Origin: Kosakonia quasisacchari
GTDB taxonomy: Bacteria; Pseudomonadota; Gammaproteobacteria; Enterobacterales; Enterobacteriaceae
NCBI RefSeq assembly: GCF_004331415.1
Contig: NZ_SJOP01000001.1
Location: 372,001 to 436,000 of the forward strand
Reading direction: 5' to 3'
Length of the DNA: 64,000 nucleotides
Position numbers and translations under genes: made by a program. Positions 53,040 to 62,660 of this stretch are shown here, piece by piece. Numbering within the stretch: the stretch's first letter is position 1; every line of letters starts with the position of its first letter. The notes under the pieces are model-generated. The model was not told where the DNA came from and made no database searches. It was given only the letters and a program-made list of their open reading frames with translations.

Positions 53040-54359
53040 ATGTCTGACAGCAACATCACGCCGAAAATGCAGTCATTCGTCGATAAATTTGTCGAGTTCT
53101 CCGCCAGGCTGGCAAACCAGGTGCATCTGCGATCGCTGCGTGACGCGTTCGCGGCGGTGATGCCGATTTTTATCCTCGCCGGGCTGGCAGTTTTGATCAA
53201 TAACGTGATTTTCCCCTGGGTGCTGGAAGGGGAGACGCTGGCGCGTTTTAAAGTATGGGGCGAGGCGGTGATCAACGGCACGCTGAATATCGCCGCGCTA
53301 TTGATTGCGCCGATGACCGCCTGGTCGCTGGCACGCAATAAGAACTTTGACAACCCGGTGTCGGCGGTGGTCATTGCGCTTTCCAGCTTTATCATCATGA
53401 TGCCGATGCAGTTGGATGTGGTGCCTGTTGGTGGCAAAGCGACGGTGAGCGTGACGCAGATGCTGGCGTTCACCAACATTGGCTCGACGGGGATTTTCGC
53501 CGGGGTGATTATTGGTTTGCTCTCCACGGAGCTGTTTATCCGCGTCGCCAGCGTGAAGAAATTCTCTATTTCGCTCGGGGAAAATGTGCCCTCGGCGGTG
53601 GGCCAATCCTTCTCCTCGCTGATCCCGGCAATCATCACGTTATCGCTGTTCGCTATTGTCGCGGCGCTGCTGGCGAATCTGCTGCACACGGACTTAATTC
53701 ACCTCATTACCACGCTTATTCAGCAGCCGTTACGGCAGATTAATACCAGTTTACCGGGTACGCTATTTATCTATAGCTTTGGTAACTTTCTGTTTACGCT
53801 CGGTATTCACCAGACGGTAGTCAACGGCGTGATCCTCGAACCGCTGCTGTTGATCAACACTAACGAGAACATGCTGGCATTTGCGAATGGGCAGCCCATT
53901 CCGCATATCATTAACAGTATTTTTGTACCCACTTTCGGTATGATTGGCGGCACCGGCAGCACCCTCTCGCTGCTGATTGCCATCTTTATCTTCGCGAAAC
54001 AGCAGTCGGCGAAGCAGGTGGCGCGGCTCGCCATTTCGCCGGGCTTATTCAATATTAATGAACCGGTGATTTTCGGCCTGCCCATCGTTTTTAACCTGCC
54101 GTTGATGATCCCGTTTGTGCTGCTTCCGGCGCTGGGTATCTGGTTTGCCTGGCTTTGTACTACGCTGGGGTGGATCTCGCGCTGCGTGGTCATGATCCCG
54201 TGGACAACGCCGCCAATTTTAAGCGCCTGGTTGGCCACAGCAGGCGACTGGCGGGCAGTGGTAGTTCAGTTGATAATCATCATCTTTGGTGTATTCTTCT
54301 ACCTGCCTTTCCTCAAAATTGCCGAGAGAGTGGCCTTAAGAAACAATGGGATAGACTAA
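53040..54359 (+). CDS. PTS lactose/cellobiose-family EIIC permease
   Basis: 439-aa membrane permease with about ten spans. The family signature GLFNINEPVIFGLPIVFNLPLMIPF is clear, as are SLRDAFAAVMPIFILAGLAVL near the start and FGMIGGTGSTLSLLIAI. There is no EIIA or EIIB gene in this cluster, so it must borrow them from elsewhere (for example a chb-type system). Twenty-four bp after the GH1 gene and 15 bp before the GntR gene. Confidence 0.93.
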   Translation: MSDSNITPKMQSFVDKFVEFSARLANQVHLRSLRDAFAAVMPIFILAGLAVLINNVIFPWVLEGETLARFKVWGEAVINGTLNIAALLIAPMTAWSLARNKNFDNPVSAVVIALSSFIIMMPMQLDVVPVGGKATVSVTQMLAFTNIGSTGIFAGVIIGLLSTELFIRVASVKKFSISLGENVPSAVGQSFSSLIPAIITLSLFAIVAALLANLLHTDLIHLITTLIQQPLRQINTSLPGTLFIYSFGNFLFTLGIHQTVVNGVILEPLLLINTNENMLAFANGQPIPHIINSIFVPTFGMIGGTGSTLSLLIAIFIFAKQQSAKQVARLAISPGLFNINEPVIFGLPIVFNLPLMIPFVLLPALGIWFAWLCTTLGWISRCVVMIPWTTPPILSAWLATAGDWRAVVVQLIIIIFGVFFYLPFLKIAERVALRNNGID

Positions 54360-54374
54360 AAATGAAGGAAGGCT

Positions 54375-55091
54375 ATGGCGGCAAAATACATCACTATCGC
54401 GCGGGAAATTAAGCGGCGCATTCTCAGCCAGCAGTACGCCGCCAGTGCGCCATTGCCGGATCAGTTTGCGCTGGCGGCGGAGTTTGAAACCAGCCGTATG
54501 ACCATCCAGCAGGCGATGCGCCAGCTGATTGTTGAAGGGCTGGTCTATACCCGCCAGGGGCAGGGCACGTTTATCCGCAAGAATTTCCTGCAACTGTCGC
54601 GCTGGGATCTACCCGGTAGCGACTATTTCGGCGCCACCAAAACCTGGGAAAACGTGGGTGAAGTCACCAGTAAAATCATCCGCTTTGAACTGCGTTTCCC
54701 CACGGAAAAGGAGCAGGCCTCGTTGTTGGTGGGGCCGGATGACCCGGTGTATGACTTTATTCGCCTGCGAATGCTGGAAGGCGAACCGATGTCGCTGGAG
54801 TTTACTCTGATGCCGGTGAATCTGGTGCCGGGTCTAAACCGTGGGCATCTGGAAAGCTCGGTGTTTCGCTATGTGCAAGACGATCTGGCGCTGAAGATTA
54901 TGGGCTCATATCGCATTGTGCGTGCGTTAAAACCCTGGGCGGAAGATAAGCAGTATTTGAACTGCGAAGAGACCGATCCGGTGCTGGAAGTGGAGCAGGT
55001 GATTTATCTGGAAGACGGAACGCCGCTGGAGTATGCCCATTGTCATTACCGTTACGACCACGGTGGCATTATTGTGGTGAATCACGGGTAA
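54375..55091 (+). CDS. GntR-family (HutC/UTRA) transcription regulator
   Basis: 238-aa regulator: N-terminal wHTH ITIAREIKRRILSQQYAASA followed by EFETSRMTIQQAMRQLIVEG and QGQGTFI, then a UTRA effector domain (EPMSLEFTLMPVNLVPGL to LEVEQVIYLEDGTPLEYAHCHYRYD). Sugar phosphates are common effectors. Last gene of the cluster, so it likely autoregulates through the twin palindromes at 51592-51627. Confidence 0.92.
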   Translation: MAAKYITIAREIKRRILSQQYAASAPLPDQFALAAEFETSRMTIQQAMRQLIVEGLVYTRQGQGTFIRKNFLQLSRWDLPGSDYFGATKTWENVGEVTSKIIRFELRFPTEKEQASLLVGPDDPVYDFIRLRMLEGEPMSLEFTLMPVNLVPGLNRGHLESSVFRYVQDDLALKIMGSYRIVRALKPWAEDKQYLNCEETDPVLEVEQVIYLEDGTPLEYAHCHYRYDHGGIIVVNHG

Positions 55092-55120
55092 AAAAAGCGG
55101 AGCCATTGCTCCGCTTTTTT
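55091..55120. terminator. Bidirectional terminator between the GntR gene and ldtB
   Basis: Perfect 12-bp stem AAAAAAGCGGAG / CTCCGCTTTTTT with a 6-nt loop. It overlaps the GntR stop region and can serve both convergent genes. Confidence 0.93.
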
Positions 55121-55136
55121 ATGCGATGAACCGCAA

Positions 55137-56057
55137 TCAGTTCAGACGAACCGGCATACCGGAACGGTTCTGCAACGCCTGATCGACCACACTGGAATCG
55201 ACATCAGATTGGTTGGTTACGGTCTGCACCGCTTTGGTCAGCGCAATCGGCACAATCTCACCACCGGTGAACTGGGCTTCAGTGGTCGACAGCGGGTTGT
55301 GAACTTCGATGTAACGGCTACCATCCGGCTCGGTGGTCGCTTTTACCGGCTCATCAATAAACTGTACGCGCGTACCGACCGGCACGTTTTCGAACAGGAA
55401 TTTGATGTCGTCGTTACGCAGACGAACACAGCCGTGGCTGACGCGCAGGCCGATACCGAAGTTAGCGTTAGTGCCGTGAATCGCGTACAGGCGGCCGATA
55501 TAGAGCGCGTACAGACCCATCGGGTTATCCGGGCCAGCCGGTACCACCGGCGGCAGCGGTTGACCCATTGCGACGTATTCCGCGTGCATTTTCGCCGTCG
55601 GCGTCCAGGTCGGACCGGCTTTTTTACGTTCTACTTTGGTCGTCCAGGCAATCGGGGTGTCTTTGCCCAACTGGCCAATACCGATTGGCAGCACGATTAC
55701 CGTGTTGGTGCCTTTCGGATAGTAGTAGAGGCGCATCTCTGCACTGTTGATCACGATCCCTTCGTGAACCGTATCCGGCAGGATCAGCTGCTGTGGAACG
55801 TTCATCACAGTGCCGCCTTTCGGCAGGTAGGCATCAATGCCCGGGTTTGCTTCCAGCATGTTGGACAGACCCATTTGGTATTCAGCCGCAAAATATTCCA
55901 GCGGTTGGCTATTGCCTTCCGGAATAGTGACGACCTGGTTCTGGCCGATCAAACGGCTGCCATCAGTGGGCAGCGGATATGTAACAGCAGACGCGCTTTT
56001 GCAAAATCCCACGACAGCAAACGCCGCCGCTAAAAGGGTTGTTAATTTCATGTTCAT
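55137..56057 (-). CDS. ldtB: L,D-transpeptidase LdtB (YbiS)
   Basis: 306-aa periplasmic enzyme that attaches Braun lipoprotein to peptidoglycan. Signal peptide [18 protein letters not shown] with cleavage after ASA; LysM-like segment (about 41-88); YkuD domain with [20 protein letters not shown] containing His208 and the catalytic Cys210. The start at 56057 gives the E. coli length; one ATG lies nine bases upstream and another six bases downstream, and the ribosome site is weak. Confidence 0.95.
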   Translation of the reverse strand: MNMKLTTLLAAAFAVVGFCKSASAVTYPLPTDGSRLIGQNQVVTIPEGNSQPLEYFAAEYQMGLSNMLEANPGIDAYLPKGGTVMNVPQQLILPDTVHEGIVINSAEMRLYYYPKGTNTVIVLPIGIGQLGKDTPIAWTTKVERKKAGPTWTPTAKMHAEYVAMGQPLPPVVPAGPDNPMGLYALYIGRLYAIHGTNANFGIGLRVSHGCVRLRNDDIKFLFENVPVGTRVQFIDEPVKATTEPDGSRYIEVHNPLSTTEAQFTGGEIVPIALTKAVQTVTNQSDVDSSVVDQALQNRSGMPVRLN

Positions 56058-56265
56058 CTTATGCAAGATTTATTGCCACACTGGCCGTTGGGTTGAGAAT
56101 GCAGGAAGCGCATTATATGTGCATTCCACCGTCCAGGGAATTCAGATGTGTACGAAATCACACTTTTTTCCCTTTGCTTGCATTTTAGCGGCCTGACACC
56201 GGGCAGGAATCTAATTCGGAATTGTGGCATAATAGGGTGTTTGTCACATATTTCAGGATACCTCT

Positions 56266-57858
56266 GTGTTAGTCACCAGCAACGTCACCATGCAATTCGG
56301 CAGCAAGCCGCTGTTTGAAAATATCTCCGTCAAATTTGGCGGCGGCAACCGTTACGGCCTGATCGGGGCTAACGGGAGTGGTAAATCCACCTTTATGAAA
56401 ATCCTCGGCGGCGATTTAGAGCCGACGCTGGGTAACGTCTCTCTCGATCCGAATGAGCGCATCGGTAAGCTGCGCCAGGATCAGTTTGCCTTTGAAGAGT
56501 TCAGCGTGCTCGACACGGTGATCATGGGCCATGCGGAACTGTGGGAAGTGAAACAGGAACGCGACCGTATTTATGGCCTCGCGGAGATGAGCGAAGAGGA
56601 CGGCTACAAAGTGGCCGACCTCGAAGTGCTGTACGGCGAAATGGACGGCTATTCGGCGGAAGCTCGCGCGGGCGAACTGCTGCTCGGCGTCGGCATTCCG
56701 GTTGAGCAACACTACGGCCCGATGAGCGAAATCGCGCCAGGCTGGAAGCTGCGTGTGTTACTGGCGCAGGCGCTGTTTGCCAACCCGGACATTCTACTGC
56801 TCGATGAACCGACCAACAACCTGGACATTGATACCATTCGCTGGCTGGAACAGGTGCTGAACGAACGCGACAGCACCATGATCATCATTTCGCACGACCG
56901 CCACTTCCTCAACATGGTCTGTACGCACATGGCGGATCTCGATTACGGTGAGCTGCGCGTTTACCCAGGTAACTACGACGAATACATGACGGCGGCAACT
57001 CAGGTTCGCGAACGTCTGCTGGCGGATAACGCCAAGAAAAAAGCGCAGATCGCCGACCTGCAATCCTTTGTCAGCCGCTTTAGCGCAAACGCCTCCAAAT
57101 CTCGCCAGGCGACTTCCCGCGCACGCCAGATCGACAAAATCAAGCTGGAAGAAGTTAAGGCTTCAAGCCGTCAGAACCCATTTATCCGCTTCGAGCAGGA
57201 CAAGAAACTGTTCCGTAACGCGCTGGAAGTGGAAACCCTTACGAAAGGGTTTGATGAAGGCCCGCTGTTTAAAAACTTCAACCTGCTGCTGGAAGTGGGC
57301 GAGAAAATCGCCATTCTGGGTGCGAACGGTGTGGGTAAATCCACCATGCTGAAAACGCTGGTTGGCGAGCTTGAACCTGATCATGGGACGTTGAAATGGT
57401 CTGAAAACGCGCAGATCGGCTACTACGCGCAGGATCACGCCGAAGATTTTGATAACGATCTCACTGTGTTCGACTGGATGAGCCAGTGGAAACAGGAAAG
57501 CGATGACGAGCAAGCGGTGCGCAGCATCCTTGGCCGTCTGCTTTTCAGCCAGGACGATATCAAGAAACCGGCGAAAGTACTCTCTGGTGGCGAAAAAGGC
57601 CGCATGTTGTTCGGCAAGCTGATGATGCAAAAACCGAACATCCTCGTTATGGACGAACCGACCAACCACCTGGATATGGAATCCATCGAATCGCTGAACA
57701 TGGCGCTGGAGATGTACCAGGGCACATTGATCTTCGTTTCCCACGACCGTGAGTTTGTCAGCTCGCTGGCGACCCGCGTGATTGAGATTACACCGCAGCG
57801 TGTGGTGGATTTCTCCGGGAATTATGAGGATTATTTGCGTAGTAAAGGTATCGAATAA
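56266..57858 (+). CDS. ybiT: ABC-F family ATPase YbiT
   Basis: 530-aa ribosome-associated ABC-F protein; E. coli YbiT influences early translation elongation. NBD1: Walker [10 protein letters not shown], an [14 protein letters not shown] segment where LSGG is usual, Walker [12 protein letters not shown]. Linker (about 240-320) with basic coiled coil. NBD2: [31 protein letters not shown]. The start codon is GTG ([12 protein letters not shown]). Its stop lies 2 bp before a tandem ERIC array, so the array forms its 3' UTR. Confidence 0.95.
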   Translation: MLVTSNVTMQFGSKPLFENISVKFGGGNRYGLIGANGSGKSTFMKILGGDLEPTLGNVSLDPNERIGKLRQDQFAFEEFSVLDTVIMGHAELWEVKQERDRIYGLAEMSEEDGYKVADLEVLYGEMDGYSAEARAGELLLGVGIPVEQHYGPMSEIAPGWKLRVLLAQALFANPDILLLDEPTNNLDIDTIRWLEQVLNERDSTMIIISHDRHFLNMVCTHMADLDYGELRVYPGNYDEYMTAATQVRERLLADNAKKKAQIADLQSFVSRFSANASKSRQATSRARQIDKIKLEEVKASSRQNPFIRFEQDKKLFRNALEVETLTKGFDEGPLFKNFNLLLEVGEKIAILGANGVGKSTMLKTLVGELEPDHGTLKWSENAQIGYYAQDHAEDFDNDLTVFDWMSQWKQESDDEQAVRSILGRLLFSQDDIKKPAKVLSGGEKGRMLFGKLMMQKPNILVMDEPTNHLDMESIESLNMALEMYQGTLIFVSHDREFVSSLATRVIEITPQRVVDFSGNYEDYLRSKGIE

Positions 57859-57860
57859 AT

Positions 57861-58629
57861 TTACCGTCGTCTTTCACGCTACAGGTGCGTTGGCTGCACC
57901 TTCGTCCCCCGGTCACTTACTTATGTAAGCTCCCGGGGATACTCAGGTTTGCCGCCTTCCTGTCGCGCGAAATCCTTAGGTAAATAATTTACCGTCCTTT
58001 CTCACATTACAGGTGCGTTGGCTGCACTTTCGCACCCTGATCACTTATTTGAGTAAGCTCCCCGGAATACTCAGATTTACCGCCTTCCTGTCGCGCGAAA
58101 TCCTTAGGTAAATAATTCACCGACCTCTCTCACGTTACAGGTGCGTTAGCTGCACTTTCGCACCCTGATCACTTATTTGAGTAAGCTTCCCGGGATACTC
58201 AGATTTACCGCCTTCCTGTCGCGCGAAATCCTTAGGTAAATAATTCACCGACCTCTCTCACATTACAGGTGCGTTGGCTGCACTTTCGCACCCTGATCAC
58301 TTATTTGAGTAAGCTCCCCGGAGATACTCAGCTTTGCCGCCTTCCTGTCGCGCGAAATCCTTAGGTGAATAATTTACCGTCCTCTCTCACGTTACAGGTG
58401 CGTTGGCTGCACCTTCGTCCCCCGGTCACTTACTTATGTAAGCTCCCGGGGATACTCAGGTTTGCCGCCTTCCTGTCGCGCGAAATCCTTAGGTAAATAA
58501 TTCACCGACCTCTCTCACGTTACAGGTGCGTAGGCTGCACTTTCGTACCCCGGTCACTTACTTGAGTCTTGAGTAATTTTCCGGAATACCCCGACTTGCC
58601 GTCTGTCTGGGATGCGAAATATTTAGGTC
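57861..58629. repeat. Tandem array of six ERIC-like units
   Basis: Six head-to-tail units start at 57861, 57989, 58117, 58245, 58374 and 58502, periods 128, 128, 128, 129, 128. Each has TTACAGGTGCGTTGGCTGCA, a core GTCACTTACTTATGTAAGCT or a variant, CCCGGGGATACTCAGG, GCCGCCTTCCTGTCGCGCGA and ATCCTTAGGTAAATAAT. The core and arms match ERIC/IRU elements (about 127 bp), normally found singly. Units 1 and 5 share one core form; units 2-4 share another (TCACTTATTTGAGTAAGCT); unit 6 is the most divergent. No coding frame is evident, and the array fills the 820-bp ybiT-GH31 gap. Confidence 0.9.
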
Positions 58630-58640
58630 AATGAGAGGAA

Positions 58641-58674
58641 AAAAGCCCGGTAAGCACATGGCTACCGGGCTTTT
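58641..58674. terminator. Bidirectional terminator between the ERIC array and the GH31 gene
   Basis: Perfect 12-bp stem AAAAGCCCGGTA / TACCGGGCTTTT with a 10-nt loop. It ends the leftward GH31 transcript and any rightward transcript coming out of ybiT through the array. Confidence 0.92.
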
Positions 58675-58678
58675 CACA

Positions 58679-61054
58679 TTAAGCAAAGGTCCACTCGCTG
58701 GCCGCTACGCCATTAATTAATAACTGGCGTTTTTCACCCGCCGGAAGCGTCACTTTCAGTGACTGCCAGGCCGGGCGATAGTCGCCGCGCGCGTGTACCT
58801 GCAAATCAATGACGCTGCCCGTACAGAGCATTTCCCACTCCAGCCACAGCGCGTTGCCCTCTTTATAACCCCAGGACTCGCCGTCATCCTCAAACAGCAA
58901 GCCGCTGGCGCGCCCTGTGCCTTTTATCGGGAACAGGTGCAGTTCACGTGTGGTATCCGTTTTTGCATCCACATGCTTGATGCGATCGCTGAGCGGCAGG
59001 CCGGCACCGGCGCGCACCAGCAACGGCAGCGTTTCCAGCGGCGCATTGAGCGTCACCCACTGGCCTGGTGCATACCAGCAACCGGTGTAAAAGTCGTACC
59101 AGCCTGTATCGTTGGCTGGCAGCCAGACGCGGCGCTCGCGTTGACCAGGCTCGACAACGCTTGCCACCAGAAGATCGCGGCCGAGCAGGAAGTCGTCACA
59201 CTCTTCGAACGTCTGCTCGTCATGTTCGTGATCGAGGAATGTCGGGCGCAGCATTGGTTCGTCGTCGGCATGCGCCTGCCACAGCAATGTGTAGAGATAG
59301 GGCAGCAGGCGATAGCGCAGCTCAATCGCACTGCGGATCGACGGGGTGATCGCCGGGTACATCCACGGCTCATTCACCGTGTGATCATCGTTCCATGAAT
59401 GGATGGTAAAACGCGGGTGCATCACGCCGTTTTGCACCCAGCGCACAAACAGTTCCGCATCCGGTTTATCGCCGGAAAAACCGCCAACATCGTGACCCAC
59501 GTTATACAGGCCGGACAAACTCATGCCCACGCCCATACGGATGTTGTAGCGCAACGTATCCCAGTTGGTGCGGTTATCACCGCTCCAGGTTTGCACATAG
59601 CGCTGCATGCCCGCACAGCCGGAACGTGAAATCAGGTATGGGCGCTTTTGTGGAGCAAACCGCTGCTGCGCTTCCATCGAGGCGCGCATCATCAACAGTG
59701 GCATCACCGGGCGAATGTGTTTAATGGCAATTTCCTGGCCAAAGCCGTGGCAGCGCGCTTCACCGTCCCATACTTCAAATTCGTTGTTATCGTTCCAGGT
59801 CGAATCGATCCCCATCTCCAGCAACTGGGTAGTGACGCCTTCCTGCCACCAGTCGACAGTCTGCGGGTTGGTGAAATCGAGGTGTGAGCCTTCGTCATCC
59901 CAGAAACTGGAGCGTTCCGGCGCATCAGTTTCGGAGTCGCGAATAAACAGACCGCGCTCCGCCACGTCGCTATAACGCGGGTGATCTTGCAACAAGCAGG
60001 GTTTGATATTCGCCGCCAGCTTCAGGCCCGCATCGTGAAACGCCTGGCTCATCACCTTCGGTTGCGGCACTTTGTCGTAGTTCCAGTTAAAGACATAGCG
60101 CTTGCCGTTAATCGAGGTGTAGCCGGAAGAGAGCTGGAACGAATCGCACGGAATGGCGTGTTCTTCGCACAGACGAATAAAGTTCATCAGCTGGTTTTGC
60201 GCATCCGGCGCATCGGTGTAATGCATGGTGGAGCCGCTATAACCGAGGCTCCATTTCGGGCCGAACAGCGTTTTCCCGGTGAGGCGCACAAACGCTTTGG
60301 TGACATCCAGCGCACGCGCGCCAGTAAAAATGTAGTAATCAATATCGCCCGCTTCCGCTTGCCAGCGGCGATAAGCGGTGTGGTAGTTATCGATCTCGTT
60401 ACCCAGATCCAGCCAACAACTGCTGAGGTTGTCATAAAACAGACCGTAGCTGATGTCATCGCGGCGGGTGAGGGTAAACGGAATGTGCTTATACAGCGGG
60501 TCGGTGCTGGCTGCGTTATAACCCATCGCATCAAGGTTGCGCATCTCGTAGCGCTGGCCGGTACGTTGCAGGTTACCCGCTTTCTCGCCGAGGCCGTAGA
60601 AACGCTCCTCTTTTTTACGGCTGAGATAGTGCGCCACGCCGTCGCCATGCGCGTTAACCAGATAAGCGCTGGTCGGGCGATCGCTTGCCAGCCATTGCCA
60701 GACGCCTGCGTCATCGCGGTAGTGCCACTCCAGCCACAGCGGCTGATGCACAGTAACGCGCAGTTTTGCGCTCTCAATGGTTAATGTCTCTTGCTGTTGC
60801 GTCAGTGACCATTGCGGCAGGCTAAAACCCGAAAGATCGTCGCGTGAGCGACCTTCCCATGGCACGTCATCTTTCGGCGCGATGCTCCAGGTCCTGTTCA
60901 GCGCCAGCTCACCTTTACGCTTGAGCAGCGCGCGAAATAGGTTCTCTTCCAGCACATACAAGCACAAGGTATGTTGCCCGTCTACCAGCAGCTCAGCATG
61001 GTGAGCTGACTGTTTTTGTAACGTCCAGTTCTTCAGGGTTTTCATATCAGACAT
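58679..61054 (-). CDS. GH31 family alpha-glycosidase
   Basis: About 791-aa cytosolic enzyme of family GH31 (alpha-glucosidase/alpha-xylosidase clan). N-terminal beta-sandwich with RFYGLGEKAGNLQRTGQRY, catalytic barrel with nucleophile motif WNDNNEFE (Asp near 422) and acid/base in TWSGDNRTNW (Asp near 493), GHDVGGFSG, and C-terminal beta domains. No signal peptide. Not the E. coli YicI or YihQ type by eye, more like alpha-glucosidases. Of the in-frame starts, ATG 61054 or 61045 are both possible; TTG at 61060 directly follows the transporter stop. Second gene of the operon with the MFS transporter. Confidence 0.88.
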   Translation of the reverse strand: MSDMKTLKNWTLQKQSAHHAELLVDGQHTLCLYVLEENLFRALLKRKGELALNRTWSIAPKDDVPWEGRSRDDLSGFSLPQWSLTQQQETLTIESAKLRVTVHQPLWLEWHYRDDAGVWQWLASDRPTSAYLVNAHGDGVAHYLSRKKEERFYGLGEKAGNLQRTGQRYEMRNLDAMGYNAASTDPLYKHIPFTLTRRDDISYGLFYDNLSSCWLDLGNEIDNYHTAYRRWQAEAGDIDYYIFTGARALDVTKAFVRLTGKTLFGPKWSLGYSGSTMHYTDAPDAQNQLMNFIRLCEEHAIPCDSFQLSSGYTSINGKRYVFNWNYDKVPQPKVMSQAFHDAGLKLAANIKPCLLQDHPRYSDVAERGLFIRDSETDAPERSSFWDDEGSHLDFTNPQTVDWWQEGVTTQLLEMGIDSTWNDNNEFEVWDGEARCHGFGQEIAIKHIRPVMPLLMMRASMEAQQRFAPQKRPYLISRSGCAGMQRYVQTWSGDNRTNWDTLRYNIRMGVGMSLSGLYNVGHDVGGFSGDKPDAELFVRWVQNGVMHPRFTIHSWNDDHTVNEPWMYPAITPSIRSAIELRYRLLPYLYTLLWQAHADDEPMLRPTFLDHEHDEQTFEECDDFLLGRDLLVASVVEPGQRERRVWLPANDTGWYDFYTGCWYAPGQWVTLNAPLETLPLLVRAGAGLPLSDRIKHVDAKTDTTRELHLFPIKGTGRASGLLFEDDGESWGYKEGNALWLEWEMLCTGSVIDLQVHARGDYRPAWQSLKVTLPAGEKRQLLINGVAASEWTFA

Positions 61055-61060
61055 CCACAA

Positions 61061-62362
61061 TCAGGCGCGTTTTGCGCGTCGTTCAGCAATAAATGCCACC
61101 AGGAAACAAGCGCCAATCAGGTCAAAGAAACCCATGGCAATAAACAGCGGGTTGAAACCAATTTTATCGGCGGTAACGCCAATCAGCAGTGAGAAGAGGA
61201 AGCTGGCGATCCACGCTGCTGAACCGCGCATGCCGTTCACCGTCGCCATCTGGCCTTTATCGAAGGATTCCACCACCAGCGCGCTCAACATGCAGGAGAT
61301 GATCTGGTGGCCAAAACCGCCAATCGAAATCAGCACAATGGTGAGGTACGGATCGCGGGTGATGGCGACAGCGGCAAGTGAAATCATCAAAAACGCGCCA
61401 GTTACGGAGCTGGCAACCACCGAGTTCACGCGGGTGCAGCCAAACCAGCGGGTATAGAGTTTGGTCAGGTAACCGCTGGCGACGCTGCCGAGATCGGCAG
61501 CGAGGAACGGCAGCCAGGCGAACATAGCGATCTGTTTCAGATCCATACCGTGTTCTTTTGCCAGATAGAGTGGCACCCAGAAACTCAGCACCGCCCAGGC
61601 TGGTTCTGCCATAAACGCCGGGATGGCGATACCGTAAAACCGTTTGTTTTTCGACACGTTTTTCAGGGCGGTAAAGAAGGGCAGTTTGACCGCTGGTGGT
61701 TCATTATCCTGCTGAATAAATGCCAGCTCGTCTTTACTGAGGTTCGGGTGTTTTTCCGGGTTGTGGTAAAACGCCCACCACAAAATCACCCACAGCAGCG
61801 CCAGAACACCGGTAAACATAAACGCGCCCTGCCAGCCAAATGAGGCGTGAGCGAAGTAGATAATCGGCGGAGCCAGCATGGCGCCAATCGAGAAGCCAAC
61901 GCCTGCCCAACCGGCAGCCACCGGGCGTTCTGATTTCGGGAACCATTCGCCGATCGTTTTGGCGTTCGCCGGCGTTGCCGCTGCTTCGGATGCGCCCATG
62001 GTGAAACGCAAAATCGCCAGATGTATCCAACTGCTTGCACCGGCGTGGAAAATACAGGCCAGCGCCCAGATGATGGCGCACACCATAAAGCCGACTTTCA
62101 GACCAATCACGTCAATCAACCAGCCACACAGCGGCTGGAAAATGGTGTAAGCCAACTGAAATGCACCGACAATCCACGAATATTGTTCAGTGGTGATCCC
62201 CAGACTGGTTTTTAATTCCGGTGCCAGAATCCCCAGCGAGTTACGCGTGATGTAGTTCACCGTCACGCCGAATAAAAACAGGACTAATACCCACCAGCGT
62301 AAATTTTTGACTATCCGGCGGCTTTTACTGGCCGCCATTTCATTGTTGATTCCCTGGCTCAT
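61061..62362 (-). CDS. MFS transporter (ACS family, sugar/organic anion type)
   Basis: 433-aa, 12-span transporter related to ExuT-like symporters. After LRWWVLVLFLFGVTVNYITRN, the segment IDVIGLKVGF fits loop 2-3, and RFTMGASEAAATPANAKTIGEWFPKSERPVAAG is typical of the ACS family. The start at 62362 (MSQGINNEMAAS) follows GCGGAG; upstream in-frame codons run into the promoter. First gene of the operon with GH31, so the likely cargo is an alpha-glycoside imported unmodified. Confidence 0.9.
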   Translation of the reverse strand: MSQGINNEMAASKSRRIVKNLRWWVLVLFLFGVTVNYITRNSLGILAPELKTSLGITTEQYSWIVGAFQLAYTIFQPLCGWLIDVIGLKVGFMVCAIIWALACIFHAGASSWIHLAILRFTMGASEAAATPANAKTIGEWFPKSERPVAAGWAGVGFSIGAMLAPPIIYFAHASFGWQGAFMFTGVLALLWVILWWAFYHNPEKHPNLSKDELAFIQQDNEPPAVKLPFFTALKNVSKNKRFYGIAIPAFMAEPAWAVLSFWVPLYLAKEHGMDLKQIAMFAWLPFLAADLGSVASGYLTKLYTRWFGCTRVNSVVASSVTGAFLMISLAAVAITRDPYLTIVLISIGGFGHQIISCMLSALVVESFDKGQMATVNGMRGSAAWIASFLFSLLIGVTADKIGFNPLFIAMGFFDLIGACFLVAFIAERRAKRA

Positions 62363-62472
62363 TTTTTTCTCCGCACATCTTCTTGTAGGGAAGTCGGGGC
62401 AAACTCTCGCGGAGTTGTTATACCGCACAGGTTTGCATGATGATTTATCTGCGTTTTTTTGGTTATTGTTCC

Positions 62473-62494
62473 TACAACTAGTATGGAAGTTGTA
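62473..62494. promoter_or_regulatory. Inverted repeat, candidate operator of the MFS-GH31 operon
   Basis: TACAACT, 8-nt spacer, AGTTGTA, in the 298-bp divergent region between the MFS and LacI genes. A second weak repeat, TTTCC-N6-GGAAA, lies near 62628. Which, if either, binds the LacI protein cannot be told from sequence. Confidence 0.45.
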
Positions 62495-62660
62495 TGACAC
62501 ATTTACGTTAGGCGAGAAAAATCGGCAGCTAAAGTGGATTTTGTGCAAGGATTCTCATCAATTAGCGACGGCATGCGGCAAACTTATATTGATGCCATGA
62601 ATATCAGGCTTTTCGATTCATGAAAATTTTCCCATTTCGGAAACGGAGCAAGATCACAGA

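Noticed and set aside
57861..58629. CRISPR array
   Set aside because: Regular period of 128 bp, but the whole unit is repeated, there are no short repeats with unique spacers and no cas genes; units match ERIC elements.
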